Of a stretch of DNA of 64,000 nt, positions 26,734 through 34,499 are shown in pieces. The first letter of the stretch is position 1; each line of letters begins with the position of its first letter. The DNA is from CAYVQZ01 sp964453435 (GTDB taxonomy: Bacteria > Abyssobacteria > SURF-5), in assembly GCA_964453435.1 (NCBI GenBank), contig CAYVQZ010000008.1, positions 1 to 64,000 on the forward strand, written 5' to 3'. The notes beneath the pieces were generated by a model. That model worked only from the letters and a program-made list of their open reading frames with translations. It was not told the origin of the DNA and searched no databases. Made by a program: the position numbers and the translations under genes.

Positions 26734-28554
26734 TCATTCCGTCGGCGCCGGAAGGAAAATAGAAAATGTAGTACCTTTGCCATCATTGCTTTTTACGCTG
26801 ACCTCGCCTTCGTGCCGGCTCACGGTGCTCTGCACGATGGAGAGCCCCAGCCCCGTTCCGGATGCTTTCGTGGTGAAGAAGGGGTCGAAAATTCTGGAAA
26901 CATCCTTCTTGGATATACCCGGTCCCGTGTCTGAGACATCTATCCGTATGCCTCTGCGGCCGTTCAGACGGCCCTCGCGCGCAGCGACATGCAATGTGCC
27001 CCGGCTTGTCATGGCTTCGAGCGCATTGACCATCAAGTTCACGAGAACTTCACCAAGCTGTTTTCTGTCTCCCCTTATTTTCGGCAAAGTATTTTCTATT
27101 GTAACGGTGACTTTCGTTTCCTGTTGGTTCGCCTTCGGCCGTACGACGAGCAAGGCTTCTTCAATCAATGAGCCAATATCGACGAGGGAAAATATCGGTT
27201 CCTGGGGTTTTGCAAAATCAAGAAATCGGTTGATGGTGGCCTCTATTCTCCGTATCTGGTTCATGGCCACCTGGAAATCTTCCTCGTACTCGGGCGAGAT
27301 TTCGATTTCCGCCTTCGCTGACTCCAAAAAAAGCTTGAGAGACGCAATCGGAGTTCGTATCTCGTGAGTGACACCTGCAGCGAGTCGACCGAGCGCCGCA
27401 AGTTGCTCGGAACGAGCGGCGGCCATAACGGTTCTCTGTAACTTCACGTCCGTTTCCCGCAATTCCGCTTCTGTCAATTCCACCTTTTCCTCGAGGCTTA
27501 CCTGTCGCGCCTTAAGCTGCTTCGCCATCTGTGCAAAGGCATGATGCAACAATCCTATTTCATCTGTTCGGCTGCTCTTCGCGAGCACATTTTCGAATTC
27601 GCCCGTGGCAAATTTATGGGCGGCCTCGCTCAATTCCCGAATTGGACCGACAACATGGGAGGAAAAGAGCCACGCCAGGATAACGGCTCCGAGTATGGCA
27701 AATATGATGATGATAAAGATGTATCGTTCCAGCCTGTCCGCAGCCCCAAACGCTTCGTCCCTGTCCTGTTCCACTACAAGATACCAATCGAGGTCGGCGA
27801 CTTTCCTCGAAGCTCCCAGAACCTCTATTCCCCTGTAATCGGTATATATGGTTTTGTGACGGGCCGTTCCGAATATATTCCTGAAACTCTCCGACTGGGA
27901 GATGTTATCGGTCAATATTCTTCTCGGGTCCTTATGGGCAAGGAACGTGCCTCCCTTGTCCACGAGGTAACACTCTCCCGTTTCTCCGAGAGATACTTTC
28001 AGGATTATCGATGTGATGGCCCGGGTGCCGACCACGGCGCAGGCAACACCTCGTATCTCTCCCTCATCGCCGACGATGGGGGCGGAAATCCGAAAAATCG
28101 ACTCGTCTCGTTCGGGATCGAGAACGATGTCCGATGTGTAGGAGCTGCCCTCCACGGAATGTTTATACCATTCTTCCTTGTGATATGCGGCCTGCTCGCG
28201 GTAGCTGCTGAAAATAGCTTCTCCGCCACGGGACACAATTATGAAACCAATATACACTTTGTATTTTTGTTTGACGAGATCGAGGTAGGGAGCGATCAGG
28301 CCGGCATCCATTGAGCGAACTATCGAGGAGCCGGCGATGACTTCGACATCGGCCTTGCGCTCTGAAATCCATCGTTCCAACAGCGCGGCCTTGTCATCGG
28401 CGACATTTTCCAAGTGATTGGAAACCATGCTTGTGATAAGCTGTTCCGCCGTTCGCACCGAGAAAACCCCCACTATGCCAAGGGGGACCAGAGCAATAAG
28501 CAGAAAGAGCAACATCACTCGGGCCTGCAAATTATTGAAGAAGAGCCGATGCAT
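26734..28554 (-). CDS. membrane sensor histidine kinase (Cache, HAMP, HisKA, HATPase)
   Basis: 606 residues. A transmembrane helix (about 12-32) is followed by a periplasmic double-Cache sensor (about 35-275; contains GECYLVDKGG and the typical DLDWYLVVEQ end), a second helix (about 278-298) and HAMP (about 300-350). The coiled linker leads to the phosphoacceptor His397 in GVTHEIRTPIASLK, and the ATPase domain has NLMVNALEAM, DTGPGI and GTGLGLSIVQ. It senses an external small molecule, probably an organic acid or amino acid as in other Cache proteins (inference), and phosphorylates the NtrC-type regulator encoded 6 nt downstream. Confidence 0.93.
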   Translation of the reverse strand: MHRLFFNNLQARVMLLFLLIALVPLGIVGVFSVRTAEQLITSMVSNHLENVADDKAALLERWISERKADVEVIAGSSIVRSMDAGLIAPYLDLVKQKYKVYIGFIIVSRGGEAIFSSYREQAAYHKEEWYKHSVEGSSYTSDIVLDPERDESIFRISAPIVGDEGEIRGVACAVVGTRAITSIILKVSLGETGECYLVDKGGTFLAHKDPRRILTDNISQSESFRNIFGTARHKTIYTDYRGIEVLGASRKVADLDWYLVVEQDRDEAFGAADRLERYIFIIIIFAILGAVILAWLFSSHVVGPIRELSEAAHKFATGEFENVLAKSSRTDEIGLLHHAFAQMAKQLKARQVSLEEKVELTEAELRETDVKLQRTVMAAARSEQLAALGRLAAGVTHEIRTPIASLKLFLESAKAEIEISPEYEEDFQVAMNQIRRIEATINRFLDFAKPQEPIFSLVDIGSLIEEALLVVRPKANQQETKVTVTIENTLPKIRGDRKQLGEVLVNLMVNALEAMTSRGTLHVAAREGRLNGRRGIRIDVSDTGPGISKKDVSRIFDPFFTTKASGTGLGLSIVQSTVSRHEGEVSVKSNDGKGTTFSIFLPAPTE

Positions 28555-28654
28555 TCGGGAAACCTCTCTGTACTACCGTCTATCAGAATTGTGAATTTCC
28601 GTCGGGATTTTCATGCCGCGACTCTCATAATGTTAACGGTCGCAGTGTGATACG

Positions 28655-28720
28655 GGGCGAAAGGGACTGTCCCCGATTTACGGACACGAAGTGTCGTAGA
28701 ATCGGGACTGTCCCTGAAGC
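28655..28720. repeat. palindromic GGGACTGTCCC element
   Basis: The modules GGGACTGTCCCC and GGGACTGTCCC flank a short arm pair CGGACAC / GTGTCG, giving a self-complementary element. The reverse complement of 10651-10705 is nearly the same sequence. The region 28555-28904 otherwise holds no supported gene. Confidence 0.6.
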
Positions 28721-28904
28721 CAAGTTTGGTTGCGGCTACGCTACGCCGTGAAACCTTCGAATATAAGTAACGTTATAGCAATCTTCCTTTGCGAAGTCAA
28801 CGACGAGCAAAGAAAAGACCGGGGAAGAGTCGTTCCATCCCACTTTGCCCGCCGTGCTCGAGTGGCCACACTCCCAATCTCAACACGCTCTCCGGAGGCC
28901 GTGT

Positions 28905-29076
28905 CGTCAAAAAGGCTTTTTCTTCCAGAGGACACTCATCCTGTCATTCTGAGGAGCAAAGCGACGAAGAATCTCTCTTTTTTGGCGCAATCAGTTGCGA
29001 GGTTCTTCGCTCTGGCTCAGAATGACGACCCAAAGCGGCCGAAAAGTTATTCCGGCAATACGGCGTGGAAAACCGA
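28905..29076. repeat. dispersed repeat with CATTCTGAG-type inverted ends (copy 2)
   Basis: Homologous to 12525-12690. The ends GTCATTCTGAG (28943-28953) and CTCAGAATGAC (29016-29026) are perfect 11-base inverted repeats. Inside are CGACGAAGAATCTCTC and GGTTCTTCGCTC, which also pair. This copy is the better preserved of the two and lies between the kinase gene and the amidohydrolase promoter. Confidence 0.75.
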
Positions 29077-29126
29077 AACCAGAAGGACAGGGCATCCAAA
29101 CTCGACTTTGTGTCAAAGGGGATTGC

Positions 29127-29156
29127 TGGACAGACCCTTGCAAACTGCAATATAAT
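29127..29156 (+). promoter_or_regulatory. sigma-70-type promoter of the amidohydrolase pair
   Basis: TGGACA (29127-29132) and TATAAT (29151-29156) are 18 bases apart. Transcription would begin near 29163, 65 nt before the first ATG. Confidence 0.65.
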
Positions 29157-29227
29157 GACGCCACACTCATTCACTTTTTGTGACCCGAACTTTTCTCTAT
29201 GCGGTTATTATAAGGAGGTTTCGCTCA

Positions 29228-30178
29228 ATGATTGTTGATGCGCATGTGCACTTGAACGATGACAGATGGAGGCCGAAGGCTTTCAAGCGCGGTCTCGGGC
29301 GAATTATCTCGGCGAGCCTGGCAAAATACACCGGCGAGTTTGCAGACCCCGATGAACTCGTCAAGGGCGCCGACAAGCAGTATTCGGACCCGAACGGTGA
29401 AAAATTGCTGGCCGACATGGACGAGGCCGGTGTGGATGTGTCGGTCATTTGCACCGTCGACTACGCCATGGGAGACGACGAGCCGTGCTCAGGCACACCC
29501 TATTGTGAACCGGTCGCGAAGGTAAATTATAATTTCGGAGAGATAGTCGCAAAGAATCCGACGCGTCTCGTTCATCTGGTGGCGGTGGACCCGCGCCGCA
29601 AGGATGCGGTCGAACAACTCGAAAGAGGAGTGACCGAGCAAGCTGCCAGGGGCCTAAAGCTTCATCCGACAACGGGTTTCTATCCCGACGACCCGGTGTG
29701 TTATCCGCTTTATGAGAAGGCCCGTGAACTCGACGTTCCCGTTCTCTTCCATACCGGGACACAGCCCGTGCCGATGAAAGCGAAGTATGCGCGGCCGGTT
29801 TTCGTGGACGGCGCGGCGGCGGATTTTCCCGAGGTAAAGATGGTCATGGCGCACGTCGGGCATTGCTGGTGGGAAGAAGCGGTTGCGCTTGCGGGAACCA
29901 AATGGAATCTCTATGTTGACATCTCGGGCTGGCAACGCGAGTATCTGTATCATCCTCTCAATTTTTACAAGATGCTGAGGAGCGCGCTTGACGAAATAGG
30001 TCCCTGGCGCGTGATGTACGGCACGGACAACCCGTATCTGCAGCTTGTGCTCGCATCGAAAGATTGGCTCGCGGCCACCAGAAATGCGGTCAATCGCGAA
30101 GAATATACCTTCAGTCGGGAAGAGGTGGATATCGTATTGGGTCCCGCCGCCGAGAAGCTGTATAAAATCGGGCGGTGA
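29228..30178 (+). CDS. amidohydrolase-2 family metal-dependent hydrolase, copy 1
   Basis: 316 residues of the amidohydrolase_2 (TIM-barrel) superfamily. Metal-ligand motifs are DAHVHL at the N-terminus, LFHTGTQP, MAHVGHCWW and the terminal YGTDNPYL aspartate. The start at 29228 follows AAGGAGG nine bases upstream; an upstream in-frame start at 29180 would precede this site. Relatives hydrolyse or decarboxylate cyclic or aromatic acids (ACMSD, LigI/LigJ types). The substrate here is unknown. It is followed 43 nt later by a close paralogue. Confidence 0.88.
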   Translation: MIVDAHVHLNDDRWRPKAFKRGLGRIISASLAKYTGEFADPDELVKGADKQYSDPNGEKLLADMDEAGVDVSVICTVDYAMGDDEPCSGTPYCEPVAKVNYNFGEIVAKNPTRLVHLVAVDPRRKDAVEQLERGVTEQAARGLKLHPTTGFYPDDPVCYPLYEKARELDVPVLFHTGTQPVPMKAKYARPVFVDGAAADFPEVKMVMAHVGHCWWEEAVALAGTKWNLYVDISGWQREYLYHPLNFYKMLRSALDEIGPWRVMYGTDNPYLQLVLASKDWLAATRNAVNREEYTFSREEVDIVLGPAAEKLYKIGR

Positions 30179-30221
30179 AACTGTGTCGAGCTGCGGGGTA
30201 TAAAGGAAGGAGCTTTGTATC

Positions 30222-31169
30222 ATGATAGTTGACGCACATGTGCATGTGTATGACGAGGGATGGATACCGAAGTCGTTTCTGAGAGGACTCGGAATGGTTG
30301 TTGCCGCGAACATGGCGCGTCCGACCGGCGAGCTGCCTGATGTCGAGCAACTCCTGACGGCGGCGACCGAGCAACTCAAGGACCCCGAAGCCGACCTGCT
30401 TGTTGCGGACATGGACGAGTCGGGCGTGGACGTGTCGGTAATCTTTCCGGTCGACTACATGCTCGGCGCCCAGGAGCCGTGCTCGGGCGAGCCGGAGTGT
30501 GTTTCGATAGCGGAGCAGAACCTCAAGTTCAGCGAAATGGTAAAGAAACACGGAGAGCGGCTCGTTCATTTTGTCGCCGTCGACCCGCGCCGCAAAGACG
30601 CCGCGCAGGAACTCGAAAAGGGAGTGACCGAACAGGGCGCGAAAGGATTGAAGCTTCATCCGACGGCCGGATTCTATCCGGACGACCCCGCCTGCTATCC
30701 GCTGTATCGCAAAGCGCAGGAACTGGGCGTGACAGTGTTGTTCCACACCGGAACCCAGCCCGCTCCGATGAAAGCCAAGTATGCCCGCCCCGTTTTTGTG
30801 GACAGTGTCGCTGCGGACTTTCCGGACCTTCGAATCGTCATGGCGCACGTCGGCCACTGCTGGTGGGAGGAAACACTCGCGCTTGCGGGAACCAAGTGGA
30901 ACCTCTTCGTCGATATCTCGGGCTGGCAACGCGTGTTCATCCATGAGCCGGATAAATTCTACACCATGCTGCGAGCCGCCCTGGACGAAATCGGGCCGTG
31001 GCGTATCCTCTACGGAACCGACAACCCCTACCTCAAGATGGTTCTGCCGTCAAAGGACTGGCTCGACGCGGTTCGGGGCGCGGTCGAGTCGAAACGGTTC
31101 GGCTTCAGCGCTGAAGAACTGGATATCATTCTTGGTCCGGCGGCGGCGCAACTGGTGGGAATCAAGTAG
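30222..31169 (+). CDS. amidohydrolase-2 family metal-dependent hydrolase, copy 2
   Basis: 315 residues. It aligns with the preceding protein along its whole length and has long identical blocks such as MKAKYARPVFVD and MAHVGHCWWEE. Metal ligands are kept (DAHVHV, FHTGTQP, AHVGH, YGTDNPYL). GGAAGGAG precedes the ATG. Both genes appear functional, so they may form a heteromer or have diverged in substrate. Confidence 0.88.
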   Translation: MIVDAHVHVYDEGWIPKSFLRGLGMVVAANMARPTGELPDVEQLLTAATEQLKDPEADLLVADMDESGVDVSVIFPVDYMLGAQEPCSGEPECVSIAEQNLKFSEMVKKHGERLVHFVAVDPRRKDAAQELEKGVTEQGAKGLKLHPTAGFYPDDPACYPLYRKAQELGVTVLFHTGTQPAPMKAKYARPVFVDSVAADFPDLRIVMAHVGHCWWEETLALAGTKWNLFVDISGWQRVFIHEPDKFYTMLRAALDEIGPWRILYGTDNPYLKMVLPSKDWLDAVRGAVESKRFGFSAEELDIILGPAAAQLVGIK

Positions 31170-31270
31170 GTCGCTCGGAATCCTGCGCTCTTTGGTAAGG
31201 AGAGAAACTTCTTTGTCCCGACCCGCAATGGAACTTGGTTGCCGGGGGATTTCAGCTTGGCACGAACAGA

Positions 31271-31780
31271 TCAGGTCGCTTCCCGGCCGATCTTTTGGTG
31301 GCCGACAGACTTCAGCGTGGCCGCGATGTCGCCGTTCCACATCACGAGAGCGTCTTCATTCTCATCAGAGTAGTAATGCTTCCGGACCGCAACGACCCTG
31401 AATCCAAAACCTTCATACATTTTCCGTGCCGCCAGGTTTGATTCTCGCACCTCGAGGGTCGCGGCGGAAGCCCCTCTTGCCACCGCCTCCTCCAGCAAAT
31501 GCACGAGCAGTCTTTTTCCTAGTCCCCGGCGACGGTATTCCGGATGAATCGCGATATTCGAAATATGGGCTTCGTCCATTACGAGCCAGAATCCGCCGTA
31601 GCCCGCAATCCGCCTCCCCACTTTCAGCACTCTGAACACCGATCTCTCGAATTGAATCTCATGTATGAAGGCGAACTTGCTCCACGGAGTCTTGAACGAG
31701 AGTCGCTCGATTCTTAATACATCGTCCAGGTGCGCAACAGCAAGGTCGTGGAAACTGACCTTGGAAATCGATTCCATCAT
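31271..31780 (-). CDS. rimI: GNAT acetyltransferase, RimI-like
   Basis: 169 residues. The acetyl-CoA binding motif A is HISNIAIHPEYRRRGLGKRL, followed by LEVRESNLAARKMYEGFGF, both typical of RimI/Rim-type N-alpha-acetyltransferases, and by RKHYYSDENEDALVMW. It likely acetylates ribosomal protein S18 or other N-termini. Its ATG follows the stop of the aminotransferase gene directly, so they are co-translated. Confidence 0.87.
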   Translation of the reverse strand: MMESISKVSFHDLAVAHLDDVLRIERLSFKTPWSKFAFIHEIQFERSVFRVLKVGRRIAGYGGFWLVMDEAHISNIAIHPEYRRRGLGKRLLVHLLEEAVARGASAATLEVRESNLAARKMYEGFGFRVVAVRKHYYSDENEDALVMWNGDIAATLKSVGHQKIGREAT

Positions 31781-32692
31781 CTATCCTTTTCTGACACGTT
31801 CATGATACGCTTGATGCAGCCGCGTATAGGTTGCGCCCGGCTTGCCTTCACCGACACTGCGGCCGTCAATCGTCGTTACCGGCAAAAGTTCGACCCCCGT
31901 GTTCGTGAGGAAACATTCATCGAAGTCGCTCATCTCTTCTTTTCGCATCTTTCCCTCCTCGCAGAGGATGCCTTGCTGCGAGGCCAGTTCGATGACGACG
32001 GCGCGTGTTATCCCTAATAAAATGTCGCAATCCGCGCTCGGTGTAAAGAGCGAGTCGTTTCGCGCGAAAAAGATGTTGGCGGCGCTTGCTTCCGCGACAT
32101 GACCTTTACAGTTGAGCATGATAGCTTCATACGCTCCACCCCGTTCGGCCTCGGAACGGGCCAGGATGTAGTTCAAAAAGTTCATCGATTTCACGAGAGC
32201 ATCGAGCGAACGGCGTGGAGTCCGCACGATTGAGACAACTTTTGCGGATACACCCGCCGTATACGCGTCGGCGGGGAGAGGCATGGGCGGCCTGACAAAT
32301 GCGACAACCGACGGCTCGGCGGGGCGAGAAGTCCCGATGCCTCCCCGGGAATGCCCTCGCGTTACGCTCAACCGCACAATCGCATCGGCAAGATCGTTCC
32401 GCTCGATGAGCCGATTGCAGATGTCAGCGAGTTGCCGTGACGAGTAAGAAAAATGGATATCGAGCAGCGCCAAGGAGTTCCGGAGCCGTTCGAGGTGGTC
32501 GTTCAAACGGAAAATAACGCCATCGTATGCCCGCATGGTCTCGAAACATCCGTCACCGTATAGGAATCCCCTGTCAAAGACAGAAATTTTGGCGCTTTTT
32601 TCGGGGACAAATTCACCGTTGAGAAATACGAGGCTGTCGCTTGCCACGGGCCCAACCCTTCTTCCCGTTTCGCTGCGCTGACGCAAAAACAA
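31781..32692 (-). CDS. class IV aminotransferase, probable aminodeoxychorismate lyase (PabC-like)
   Basis: 303 residues with the fold type IV PLP signature: FDRGFLYGDGCFETMRAYDG near 40-60, the PLP lysine in LVKSMNFLNY, and EASAANIFF followed by LLGITRAVV. Branched-chain and D-amino-acid transaminases share these features. The neighbouring chorismate-utilising gene favours 4-amino-4-deoxychorismate lyase in folate synthesis. The ATG at 32692 adds about 15 residues before the conserved region; a GTG at 32647 is an alternative start. It abuts rimI with no gap. Confidence 0.82.
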   Translation of the reverse strand: MFLRQRSETGRRVGPVASDSLVFLNGEFVPEKSAKISVFDRGFLYGDGCFETMRAYDGVIFRLNDHLERLRNSLALLDIHFSYSSRQLADICNRLIERNDLADAIVRLSVTRGHSRGGIGTSRPAEPSVVAFVRPPMPLPADAYTAGVSAKVVSIVRTPRRSLDALVKSMNFLNYILARSEAERGGAYEAIMLNCKGHVAEASAANIFFARNDSLFTPSADCDILLGITRAVVIELASQQGILCEEGKMRKEEMSDFDECFLTNTGVELLPVTTIDGRSVGEGKPGATYTRLHQAYHERVRKG

Positions 32693-32752
32693 AATGGATT
32701 TTGTCTCGGGGGGACTATTTCTTTTTCGGACAGGTCGATACGACGCTCGCGC

Positions 32753-34240
32753 TCACATTCGCTCGCCGGTTCGGAGCGCTTCAACCAGGGCTTGCGCCTT
32801 GTTCAGGCTCTCGTGGTATTCTCTTTCGGGCTCGGAATCGGCCACGATACCCCCGCCGACCTGTATATGCGTGTAGCCGTCCCTCAAGACAAAGGTGCGG
32901 ATGATGATGTTCAGGTCCATGTCGCCCGCATAGGAAATCCATCCGAGAGAGCCGGTATAAGGTCCCCTGCGAACCGGCTCGAGTTCATCAATGATTTCCA
33001 TGCACCGTATCTTGGGGACGCCCGTTATGCTTGCTCCCGGAAAGGTGGCGGCAAGAAGGTCGAAACAGTCGCGTCCGGGAATCATTGTTCCCACAATGTT
33101 CGAAACGATGTGGAAGACATGCGAGTATTTCTCGATGACACACAGTTCATCCGGCCGGACCGTGCCGCAGACACAAACCCTGCCAATATCGTTTCGGGAC
33201 ATGTCGACTATCATGATATGTTCAGCGCGCTCTTTCGGGTGAACAATCAACTCCCTGCGCATCATCTCGTCTTCTTCGCTGTCGCGGCCCCGCGGGCGCG
33301 TTCCGGCGATGGGCCGTGTTTCCACATAATCGCCGGTGAGCCTGATGAGTCGCTCCGGCGAGCAACTCACCAGGTGAAAATCGCCGAAATCGAAATAAAA
33401 CGCAAACGGCGAGGGGTTGATTTGGGCGAGCCGCCGATACAGCTCGATCGGGTTCCCTTCAAACCGAGAGCGGAGCCGCTGCGAGAGATTGGCCTGGAAG
33501 ATGTCTCCGGCCGCAATATACTCTTTTGTTCGGCCTACCATAGCGTCATACTGTTCCGGCGTATGCGTGGAGGTTATCTCTCCGAACCGAATTTGTGTCC
33601 CGCGACGGGGGGCCGCCAGTCCCTCGTTGATTTTTTCCAGCAAGGCGGCTACCTTGGAATACGCCTTTTCGCGAGCCCGCGGTGGGTGGGGTTCATGGAA
33701 CTCGCTTGCTATAATTTCACATGTCCCATGGCGGCGGTCGAACAAGATTATGGTATCGACGAGCACAACAAAACAGTCCGGCATATCGAGATCGTCTTCC
33801 GTCCTGTCCGGCAGCGCTTCGAAATAATTCTTCATGTCGTACGAGAAAAGTCCGACGGCTCCTCCATAAAAGTCGGGCAACGCCTGGTGTCGAGAAATCC
33901 TGTACGGCTCAAGTAATTTCCGAAGCATGCTTATGGGGTCCGCCCGTTCCATGCGCCGCCCGGATGAGTCGGCTATGATACAGGAGAAGCGCTTGGCCCG
34001 GAAGCTAGTGACGGGGTCGCATCCGATGACGGAATAGCGGGCGGTTTTCAGGGGGCCGTCAGCGCTTTCGAGCAGGAAAAGGTGTTTCCGGCCCTCGAGC
34101 GCCTTCAGAATATTGCGCGGTCCGATGTCGCAGCTAAGCGGCTGCCGACATACCGTAACGGCGTCGGCGCCGGACCTCGGGATGACATAAAACCGGGCGG
34201 GTCCGCTCGCACAGACAGTATCGATAATCCTTTGGTGCAT
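32753..34240 (-). CDS. chorismate-binding synthase component I (PabB/TrpE family)
   Basis: About 495 residues from ATG 34240. The frame is open further upstream, but that part overlaps mreB and the promoter region and lacks protein character. The chorismate-binding core is complete: ETRPIAGTRPRG, HPKERAEHIMIVDMSRND, KYSHVFHIVSNI, FPGASITGVPK and YTGSLGWISY. Next to the PabC-like gene it is expected to be aminodeoxychorismate synthase. However, the PIAGT motif has Ala where classical PabB has the nucleophilic Lys (PIKGT), and LLES resembles TrpE. An anthranilate-type reaction is therefore possible. The amidotransferase partner is not in the window. Confidence 0.88.
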   Translation of the reverse strand: MHQRIIDTVCASGPARFYVIPRSGADAVTVCRQPLSCDIGPRNILKALEGRKHLFLLESADGPLKTARYSVIGCDPVTSFRAKRFSCIIADSSGRRMERADPISMLRKLLEPYRISRHQALPDFYGGAVGLFSYDMKNYFEALPDRTEDDLDMPDCFVVLVDTIILFDRRHGTCEIIASEFHEPHPPRAREKAYSKVAALLEKINEGLAAPRRGTQIRFGEITSTHTPEQYDAMVGRTKEYIAAGDIFQANLSQRLRSRFEGNPIELYRRLAQINPSPFAFYFDFGDFHLVSCSPERLIRLTGDYVETRPIAGTRPRGRDSEEDEMMRRELIVHPKERAEHIMIVDMSRNDIGRVCVCGTVRPDELCVIEKYSHVFHIVSNIVGTMIPGRDCFDLLAATFPGASITGVPKIRCMEIIDELEPVRRGPYTGSLGWISYAGDMDLNIIIRTFVLRDGYTHIQVGGGIVADSEPEREYHESLNKAQALVEALRTGERM

Positions 34241-34312
34241 TCTCGAAATTCGGCCGTTTTCTCGACAGGCACGAAATTTGCTCCTTAGCCATATTAATTG
34301 GAGACAGGATGG

Positions 34313-34341
34313 ATTATAGCAGAACCGCCTGCCGTTGACAA
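34313..34341 (-). promoter_or_regulatory. sigma-70-type promoter for the chorismate/aminotransferase/rimI operon
   Basis: On the minus strand TTGTCA and TATAAT are 17 bases apart, with a TGC extended -10. Transcription would start near 34306, about 65 nt before the ATG at 34240. It is divergent from the mreB promoter. Confidence 0.8.
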
Positions 34342-34379
34342 CGCCCGGAGGCATTGATCGTGGTTGATGGATTTCCGTG

Positions 34380-34408
34380 TGGACATTTTGCGCATGAAGT
34401 GGTACAAT
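34380..34408 (+). promoter_or_regulatory. sigma-70-type promoter for mreB
   Basis: TGGACA (34380-34385) and TACAAT (34403-34408) are 17 bases apart, with a TGG extended -10. Transcription would begin near 34415, about 85 nt before mreB. Confidence 0.75.
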
Positions 34409-34413
34409 CACCG

Positions 34414-34431
34414 AAAAGCCGTCTGGCTTTT
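34414..34431 (+). promoter_or_regulatory. hairpin at the 5' end of the mreB transcript
   Basis: AAAAGCC and GGCTTTT are perfect 7-base arms with a 4-base loop. They fall almost exactly at the predicted transcription start. Such 5' hairpins can protect mRNA from decay. There is only a short T-run, so termination here would be weak. Confidence 0.45.
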
Positions 34432-34499
34432 CACTTAGGCATCCCGCTTGAGGGGGTTGGGATTCCCCGGGTATTCTTACATTCGGGAGGAAGAAAGCC

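Noticed and set aside
29124..29142. Sigma-54-like TGGACAGACCCTTGCA before the amidohydrolases
   Set aside because: Spacing fits, but the CAC positions do not match, and the same bases form a better TGGACA/TATAAT promoter with an 18-base spacer.
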